Source of the DNA: Mesodorylaimus sp. YZB2_4
Taxonomy: Eukaryota; Nematoda; Enoplea; Dorylaimida; Dorylaimidae
Assembly: GCA_030248295.1 (NCBI GenBank)
Contig: JASANH010000830.1
Coordinates: 248,001 to 312,000, forward strand
Direction of reading: 5' to 3'
DNA: 64,000 nt
Below are positions 56,466-64,000 of the stretch, piece after piece. The notes below the pieces were generated by a model, which ran no database searches, had not been told where the DNA came from, and worked only from the letters and a program-made list of their open reading frames with translations. Made by a program: the position numbers and the translations under genes. How positions within the stretch are numbered: the stretch's first letter is position 1; every line of letters starts with the position of its first letter.

Positions 56466-58085
56466 TCAGTATTTTCTATATTGTTGCCCCTGCCTGTACG
56501 TTTTCTCCACAAACGCGTCGAATTTGCGTTCTAGTCCTTCAAACCTTTCATAAAAGACTCTGAAATCTTCTTTTATTTGCATATTATCACTCGCGACAGC
56601 CTGAACCTGCGTCTTCATATCTGAAATATCTTTAGGCTTTTTCGAGGGACCTGATGTATCTTTCAAATTACGACCAGCAAAACTTGCGAAAAAGGTACAA
56701 CCTCCTTTGGATTTTTCGCCTCTGGTACGGCACGCACTATATAAGAACAACATGACTTCCGCAAGCCACAGCATGCTGAACCCTGTATACAGTCCGAGGT
56801 CCCCGCCTACTTGAGATATCAACTGGGTCATAGTGAATTGCTGTTTATCTTCAAACCTAATGTAAGAGCGATCAGGAGAAATAAACTTGACTGTTGCGCG
56901 GGGAGGTGACATAACCATTGGCGAGCCAGTGCTTATTTGGTACGTGTTCTTGATTTTGGTGCAGGGGACGCAAGATGGCTCAGCACGGCTTACTCTATGC
57001 TCAATTTCCTGTTGGTTGCTGGTCAAACATGCCTCGTACATTTTCCCATTGCATATTGTGCCATTGACACTTGGTCCGTTTGACTTGTTGCTTGCTATTG
57101 CGGAATTCAAAATTTGGCTGAACTGAGTGCATTTGCAAAGGTCGGAAACAGCTTTCGCTTTGACGTTGTCTAAGCAATCCTGCTCGCTTTCGAAATCCGA
57201 GGTGCATTTGGCTACTTGAGATACGTCGAAGACCCCATAATTTGACACCAGAATGGTGAAGAGGGCTAATCCATTAACTGGAGGTACCGTCAACCTTTCG
57301 CCGTTGATTTGTATGGTTGGATCGTCGGACGCGCGTGGCGGCATAACTCTCTGAGTCGTGGCGATCTGCTGTGATCCAACAGTGATGAAGTCCATCATGT
57401 TGGAGGAATCAAACTCATACTCAGCGCTGCGTTGATGTACTGAGTGCAGGTCTCGGGAGAGTGGAATATAGAAACACGGTTCGTAGCCACGATCCTTGAT
57501 TTCCATGAACTCAAACTCGATTTGGTTTTCGATATAATTTTTCAAAGTCTCATTCTTGGAATCGCGCCGCACAAAAACTGGTTTAATGGCGTTCCAAATA
57601 AGGGAAAAAAGAGGGATTGAACGCCCACTTTGAATAAACGAGTCGACGACGGCTACGGCTTCGGCCTTGGTCAGGTTCAGGGTATTCAGTAAACTGGCGG
57701 GGAATGTTTGATCCATTCCATATTTGTCCATGGAATAAACGAATTTGTGAACCAGAAACACATCAAAAATATCATTCGCCGAGATTTGATTTTCTAAACT
57801 GCCACTTGTTTTTGACCAAATGTACTCGTTTTTATGCAAAGCTGCCTTGATCGCATCAGTAATCTGTGATCCCGAACCGATAGGCCAGGGCAGCAAAATT
57901 GGATAATCGATACAAATACGTGTTTTTCCAATGAAAGGGAAGCGATCAGTGATATTGACCACCCTGACAGATGTGAATTGGTTGTCCTCGATGTAGTCTG
58001 TGATAATCAAGTACGTGTCCCAAATGCCCACGGCAGTTAGAAGTAATCCTACGACCATGTAGAGCACGATTCCGCAACCAGCCAT
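56466..58085 (-). CDS. DEG/ENaC (amiloride-sensitive type) sodium channel subunit, copy 2, 539 residues
   Basis: An unbroken frame. ATG 58085 is chosen because upstream in-frame sequence has no ATG and the paralogue has a Met at the same place. TM1 is about residues 5-30 (GIVLYMVVGLLLTAVGIW). The extracellular domain ends with the cysteine-rich CLDNVKAKAVSDLCKCTQF and CVPCTKIKNTYQIS blocks. TM2 (about 427-452) reads GGDLGLYTGFSMLWLAEVML, with GFS fitting the family's G/SxS selectivity filter. The cytosolic tail has a coiled-coil-like stretch (about 490-527). The usual N-terminal His-Gly gating motif is missing. Either an upstream exon supplies it, or the subunit is unusual. The channel would act as a trimer in the plasma membrane. 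ACAG 14 bp before the ATG may be a splice acceptor. Confidence 0.9.
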   Translation of the reverse strand: MAGCGIVLYMVVGLLLTAVGIWDTYLIITDYIEDNQFTSVRVVNITDRFPFIGKTRICIDYPILLPWPIGSGSQITDAIKAALHKNEYIWSKTSGSLENQISANDIFDVFLVHKFVYSMDKYGMDQTFPASLLNTLNLTKAEAVAVVDSFIQSGRSIPLFSLIWNAIKPVFVRRDSKNETLKNYIENQIEFEFMEIKDRGYEPCFYIPLSRDLHSVHQRSAEYEFDSSNMMDFITVGSQQIATTQRVMPPRASDDPTIQINGERLTVPPVNGLALFTILVSNYGVFDVSQVAKCTSDFESEQDCLDNVKAKAVSDLCKCTQFSQILNSAIASNKSNGPSVNGTICNGKMYEACLTSNQQEIEHRVSRAEPSCVPCTKIKNTYQISTGSPMVMSPPRATVKFISPDRSYIRFEDKQQFTMTQLISQVGGDLGLYTGFSMLWLAEVMLFLYSACRTRGEKSKGGCTFFASFAGRNLKDTSGPSKKPKDISDMKTQVQAVASDNMQIKEDFRVFYERFEGLERKFDAFVEKTYRQGQQYRKY

Positions 58086-59897
58086 CCCACAATCTTCGTC
58101 TGTTACTAATTGCAAACTGAATGGAGGCGAAAGTAGATTGGAAATATTCGATAAGCTACTATAATTTTTCAAAATGGCAATGAAGGATTATGTTGCTTTG
58201 TGTCGTTATATATACCGTGTACCAAACGCTTCTGATCATCAGGTTAGCTTTGGCACTAAGGTCTCTCTCTGATACAGTTGCCAACGTTACTTTTACGGGT
58301 TGGACAGTTCACTTAGCAACGATCATCAACAAACAATTGCTGATATTTAAATGGATAGCATGAGATTTATGGCTTCGGGGGAGTTACCTCCAAACATGGA
58401 GGGACTTTATATTTGAGTGATCAGTCATATATGAACTTCTAGAAATTTCCAGTTTGTCTGCGTACTAAATAAAACAAATGAAGCCGATGCTTGCACCTAT
58501 TTCACTAAATTTGTCCTGGGGGGGGGGTTCAGAGGTAAGTGCCTGCCTATTTGGTGCAACAAGGGCAAACTAGGCTTTGCCAGAGATGCGAGCCACAAAA
58601 CCGACTTGCAAGTTCATTTCCAACACACTCAGTCTAACTCCCCCGCATGGTCTTGTAAGAGTCAGAGACCCCAGAAGATATCCCCAATTATCGCGTTGTG
58701 ACTTTGATCTGCGCCTAACATACCAGGATACTTCGCCAAATTATCCGTGCGCGTGAAGGCGGGTGAAGTGGGATAAAAAGTAAGAGTACGCGAACGCAGA
58801 AACCGATTTGCAGGTTCGGGGAAATTTTAGGAAAACACGAAAGAAACTCAAAAAGTTTTCTCTGGTGAAAAAGAAAAATTGTGAGCTTCTGTCGTAACCA
58901 CATCAGGAATTCATTGAACAATGGGGGAGGCCAAAATCGCTTATAATAATAAGAACTCATATTTTGCATAGAAACTTGAATTTTTTATTCAAATATAGCC
59001 TCGCAGTCAAACATGATGCACCTTCTTTTTCAAGGCCTCGTTCAATCCATAATCAAGCCTAGCAATCGAGTCCAAATCTTACCAATTCAAGCAGCAGCAA
59101 TTCAAAAGAATCATGTAGTACCACATCTAAGTTACATATTCCATGCTGCATGCATTAAAAACAACGCTAAAAAATACAAATCACCGGGCAATAATAGGCA
59201 GCGTCTCGATTAGGATGAAAGTGGAATTGGCAAGAATACAGCAGCACATAAGTCAGAAATCGCGTGATGCTGATCAACTGATCAACTAATATCGATTAAT
59301 CAAGAAATGTCAGGAAAAATTGCATTCTAATAAAACCTAACAATGAATATGCACAACACTTATTTTACAGGTCCAAGAACGGGCGCACTCACTGTAATCA
59401 ATGCGCGCTCTATTCCTTACGGCGTCGATTATTTAATCAAATAAGGCACTTGATCGATCGGTTAATGATCACTTCAAATCGATGGTCGCGTCAATAAACG
59501 ATGAAGATCGATCAGTGCATTAATGTCGAGTGAGGATATTGATGGATCTGTCATCGCTCACACGACATCAAAATCACAAAAACATGGAAATTATGAAACT
59601 GGCACATGAATTTCAATGGAGTAAAGAAGTCTGGCAAAATCATAACATAGTGATGGCAATGACCTCTAAAAACATCACCATACACAAATCGTATTAGTCG
59701 AGTCCGAAAATTATTTATCAAGGCTGGTACACAAAAATCAGACTATTAAAACTCGTTACTCGACCAGAAAAATTCGTAAGGCCGTGGAATTGAAACCAAG
59801 AATTGAAAATAAAGAATGATAAAACTGATAAGAATCCTGAATACTGACAACATGAGCAAAACAGATGGATCCACACGCTCTTAATACAATTCTTACC
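58086..59897. other. Spacer between DEG/ENaC copy 2 and the SH2 adaptor gene
   Basis: No supportable exon. 59250-59560 is unusually rich in GATC and ATCGAT. A minus-strand frame at about 59445-59530 (SLDINALIDLHRLLTRPSI) could be an alternative terminal SH2 exon, but its phase does not fit the strong donor at 60773. Confidence 0.4.
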
Positions 59898-60773
59898 CTA
59901 ACACTCCGGGATCACAAGCATGCGAGGGGCAAGCTGATAAGGACATGGGGACAACGAGTGGTAAAATGTGCTAGTCAAAGTGTCCATACCTTTGCAAAGG
60001 CACTTGACAAAAATATTTTTAATAAACAGGCAAAAACAATACTTACACTCGCGGGGCTGATTCGCTGCCATCTCGAGTCATTTGGTTTCACATTCACTTT
60101 GATGGTGCACTGGTCAGCAATGCTAACCCAGCCAATTCTCCCGACTTACGACGAATCAATTGCAGAGGGTTGCGTCTGTGATAAGACACAATTTCGTGCA
60201 GGTGGGCGAACTCCTAGAATTATTGCTTTAGATAGAAATAAAAGGGAGACTTGGAGATTATTTCTTCTGATGAAAAGAGAGTATGACTGATATGATCATG
60301 AATATATGAGCAAATAGGAACATGAAAAGAGCGAGAGCCACTCGATTTTCAAAGATAAAGGGATTTGTAGAATAGACATTTGAATTCCAGAGATGGTCTG
60401 ACTGAAGATGCAAAACCTTACTTTCTCAAAGTCTCTGTGATAAAGCGCAAACATTTAACAAAATTTGAATACTTCCTGGATTCCTGAAAAAACTATTTCT
60501 TCTGCTTACGATTATCAGAGTGCACGAAAATAAGAGTATCTACATGCAAGATCAAATCGCAAAGTCTCGCTTCTGACCCTATCAAGAAGTTTAACATATT
60601 TGCTCTAATTTTTAGACTAGTGTACACTACATACGCGCCCCTTTAATTCAGAAATGCTTGCTTCAACGCAATACTCAGTCTGAAATAATTTTTTTTAAGC
60701 TAAAGATCAAGGCGATACGGGCAAATGCCTTACTACATGTACAAAAAATGCAAGATGCCGAGTGACCTCTTAC

Positions 60774-63700
60774 CAGTTCATTTGATTTGCAATCGCCCAA
60801 TGCATAGGCACCGTTTGGCTTGCGACGGATTTGCAAGTGATAAATCTTCTTATTTTTCAGCACTGATAAGGAAAATGGCGACTGATCAGAAGGAGTCGAT
60901 TTGTAACGAATCAAGAAGGAGCCGTCCTGAAACCGGATGATAAGAAGAGTTAGGAAAATATCTTTTATGTCCGCAAATCGAGTACCCATTACTGATTGTA
61001 TGAAGGTGAAACGAGTGTGACTCTTCAGCTTTAGCTGGTTTCACCATGTATGGAATTCGGGGAGGAGTAACAAATACCCCTACCCCCAGTCTCATGAAAA
61101 CGTTTCTAAAGGTCCATGTCTGCTTTACGCCATCATTAACGACAACATGGTGGATTGAGAAAAAACTTGTGAAATTCCGCGAGTAGGTGCAAGCATAAAA
61201 CGGAGTCGGAAAAAGTAATCAAATTTTAAAATTCGCGGGAAATTTGAATGCATCAACATATGCAAACTGCCCGATCAGAGCCCCTTCACATGCATTTTTT
61301 CAGTGTCCCTGCGTCAGTGCAAAATGCAGTGCCTGACATGAAATATAATAATAGAAACATGGCATCACACTGCACTGACGTGAGCTGCAATCACTCATTG
61401 GCCATCAGTCGGTCGCCACCTTCCTAGTGCTCTGGAGAGGAGACCAACCCACGCTGAAAAACTGTTGGTGCCTCTCACTCGCCCTAAGCTATCCCAGCTT
61501 CCTGCATTCACTCGGAAGTACCCCCTCCAATATTCCCTGCGGGGCCCTGCTTAAAACCTCTGGCTCAGGCATCAGTGGATAAGGCTCGCCATGGTTTCAC
61601 TCGACGCGGCGAGGCTGAAATCGATGAAAGGATTGATTGATTTGAAGTCTAAGAAATTTCTGCAGACCTTTCTGCGAGTAAATCGAACATATTTTTGCTG
61701 AATGAGTTCGCTCGGGATAACTTTTTTCGGGATCGGGATCACCCCACCCTGAGTAGCCAGCCAAAGATTCCCTTTCCTTGGAGAATTTATGTGCAGTTTA
61801 TGTGCAGTGCAGTATTTATCATTGAATTCAAAATGGGGCGAGCAAAAAAAGCGGAGAGTCAATTACAAATTAGGAAGCAAATCCCTCCCTGCCTTCCTCT
61901 ATATCAATTCAGTCACTAGCCAAAGTCTCTATACTTCCCCTTCGACAACATTTTGATCGCCATCGCCATGCGAGTCAGTGTCAGTCAGAATCTCGTCAGC
62001 TTTCGCAGCAGATAATTGTCCACCACCGAGTGAGTGGACAAGCAATTGCAAATACAAAGTGTTTGTTACTATATCCAACTGCGCGCAGATTGTATTCCAG
62101 AAAAAGCAGGACTTGTGCATTTTGTGAAATACTTCCATTCGATCGTGCCATTCTCGCCCCTACAGCCCGTTTCCCACACACCAGTGCCGTCCCCTATTGC
62201 AATAAAAACATTTTATCTCCACAACATTCAGTCCTGAATCCCAGCCACTCTTTATCGGGATCGGGATCGCGATTAACTTGCTCAAAAACTCGTCCAAAAT
62301 GTTCAGGCGTTCAGCACGAAAATTTAAGTCCTCGAATATGCCCCCCGGAAGACTGATCGTGAGTACATACAGCAGTAGCATGCTAGATTTCAGTTTGGAA
62401 GACAGCTCGTTTATGTATCTTGCCTGCAGCTCACAAGCCTCTGCTCTTTCCACTGAGCCTGTATGATTGACCACAATTGATGCTTACCATGTTGAATTGG
62501 AGTAATCTCGACTCGGCCACTTTTCTGTCAATGTCGCCATGAAACCAGACGAAATCATTGAGGATGTTCTAGAAACAGCAAAAGGCACGTTTTACCCAGC
62601 GTCAAGCATGAGAATGGATTATCGTGGCAGGAAGCAAGCCAATAACGCCACACCTGAACTTATACAGTTTGTGTAGCATGACACTTACGGTGTCCATGTT
62701 CTCCCTCTCTGACCCCATCCAACTGGAAGTCATGGTCGGGGCGTCATTCGCATTGGCAGCACTGCCACAATCCATTTGACTGCCGCCACCGGCATTGGTC
62801 GACGAGGAGACAGTCCTGTTCATTTTCTTGGCCGCATTCTCCAACCCCGCGATATCCAGACTATTGGATGGAATTTTTGTGAGCTTTTTTGGCAAGGGGG
62901 GTGGCGGTATTAAGGCTGGACTTTGGAAAATGACATTCACATTTGGATCAGCAGGTTCAGCAACTTCTATTCGAGTACTGATCACTGGCGCACCTGATCC
63001 ACAATTATCGATTTTTTCACGTCTGATCGAATTGATTTCATCGATCAAATCCCGTTTTTGTTGAATATGTATCGATGATTTTGATTGTGGTAGAAAAATT
63101 TTTTGTGGCGCTTGCGGTTTTTTTAAATCTGCAGTTTGACTTGTTGGCAGGACTGGCACTGGTTTCGATACCAATCGATGATCGATGGGATCGATACGAT
63201 TTTGTGGCTGCTCAGCTTGATTTTCAAAATCATTGAGTAGTTTAGGGAACCCAACAGCGTGTTTTGGAACTTTGAACTGATTAGTTTCATCTTGATCAAA
63301 CTGATTGTTGCGATCAGATGGGTCAGTAATCGATTGATCAGTGCGATCAATCGATCTTTCAATTTCATAATCACGTGCCAATGGAATGGGGGGTCTGGAT
63401 TTCTTGCCAGGCGTAGTGGGCAGTGTAGCGAACACTTGTCTCATCTGTTTCACTCGTCCTCGAATCTCGGCGTTTAATTCCGAATCGAATTCAGAATCGA
63501 TCGATTTCGATGCCTTGTCCTCTTCCTTCTGATTACCATTGTCCAGATGGCTGCCAGCAGAAAAACTACTGGACATGACCAAATTCGGTTTCGGACCCAG
63601 CAATGTCGGTTTCTTGGGTGGTGTTTGAAAAGTTGAGAAGTTGGCGGGTGGTTTTGGCGTGGTCACCGGCACTAATCGACGTGATGGATCAGTGATCGCG

Positions 63701-64000
63701 ATCGTACTATCGATCGGAAATAGCTTAGGTTTTAATTTTGGATCAATGATCAGTTGTGCTTTAGGACTGGTCGTGGATTGGCCTGGTTCGACAATGACGC
63801 CATTAGAGCTCTTCAGATTAGCGATTGGTTTGGGCTGGTTATTGATCGATCGATTTTGGTTACAATTTTTTGATTGATTAGAGAAGTGATCTTTAGCCGA
63901 TCGATTTTGTTGCGAGTGATCGATCTTGTTGGAAGGTTGATCAGACTGACCACGCGGCTTCGTCAATTTCAGAAGCGGACTCCGTTGATCAGTGCCCTTT
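60774..64000 (-). CDS. SH2-domain adaptor resembling SLP-76/BLNK, 5' end outside window
   Basis: Exons: 62689-64000 (open at the window edge), 62488-62568 and 60774-60926, all phase 0 with GT/AG borders. The long first exon is low-complexity, rich in Pro, Ser, Asn, Gln and Asp, with PPPPLPKK as a likely SH3 ligand. The SH2 domain is split: FVWFHGDIDRKVAESRLLQF in the second exon and DGSFLIRYKSTPSDQSPF in the third. The FLIR arginine is the phosphotyrosine binder. KNKKIYHLQIRRKPNGAYAL resembles the SLP-76/BLNK block KDKVYNIQIR. Such adaptors are cytosolic scaffolds downstream of tyrosine kinases. The terminal exon is unresolved. 59898-59989 (MDTLTSTFYHSLSPCPYQL, then a stop) would fit only if a weaker phase-1 donor were used. 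The intron downstream of exon 2 carries repeat D. Confidence 0.85.
61722..62275 (+). repeat. Dispersed repeat D, copy 2, in the SH2-gene intron
   Basis: Same-orientation partner of 5185-5765. It starts CTTTTTTCGGGATCGGGATC and ends TATCGGGATCGGGATCGCG. The short frames across it in either strand are not conserved between copies. Confidence 0.78.

Noticed and set aside
59440..59535. Minus-strand exon SLDINALIDLHRLLTRPSI as the last SH2 exon
   Set aside because: It needs a phase-1 donor, whereas the best donor at 60773 is phase 0. It may be real only if a weaker donor is used; evidence is insufficient.
59865..60290. 141-codon plus-strand frame
   Set aside because: No domain-like features. It lies antisense to a possible terminal exon of the SH2 gene and has repeat-like composition.

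Overview
The window is nuclear DNA of an invertebrate animal. It has spliced genes with GT-AG introns, metazoan membrane-protein families (tetraspanin, anoctamin, DEG/ENaC channel, SLC5 symporter, 7TM receptor), an SH2 adaptor, tRNA-derived SINEs and DNA transposons with terminal inverted repeats. I cannot fix the phylum from the sequence. No rRNA, tRNA, CRISPR or prokaryotic feature is visible.

Layout, left to right. 1-4.2 kb: 5' part of an SLC5 monocarboxylate-type symporter on the minus strand, running off the left edge. 9.4-13.0 kb: a complete seven-exon TspanC8-type tetraspanin on the plus strand. 14.1-32.9 kb: a cluster of four 7TM receptor copies, two intact and intronless (14132-15112 and 20575-21591) and two broken (26466-26609 and 32543-32870). 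They sit among segmental duplications, SINEs, inverted-repeat elements and a hAT remnant with target-site duplication. 35.2-37.6 kb: a degraded minus-strand mobile-element gene with a PHD finger, split by an inverted-repeat element. 39.3-40.9 kb: a transposon with 25-bp terminal inverted repeats and other repeats nested inside it. 41.4-45.7 kb: a complete three-exon anoctamin on the minus strand. 49.9-58.1 kb: three DEG/ENaC copies, only the last with an unbroken frame. 60.8-64.0 kb: the 3' part of an SH2 adaptor resembling SLP-76/BLNK, on the minus strand, running off the right edge.

The genes do not form a pathway or operon; they are independent animal genes, mostly of the plasma membrane. 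The strongest theme is local duplication with later exchange. Both the receptor cluster and the channel cluster show blocks of near-identity bounded by clearly diverged sequence, which is the pattern expected of gene conversion. No wholly new system could be demonstrated. The best candidates for new biology are these two lineage-specific receptor and channel families, the PHD-finger mobile element, and a stop-free 264-bp anoctamin intron. Exon boundaries were placed by eye from splice motifs and family similarity. All identity estimates are by-eye counts, not alignments.
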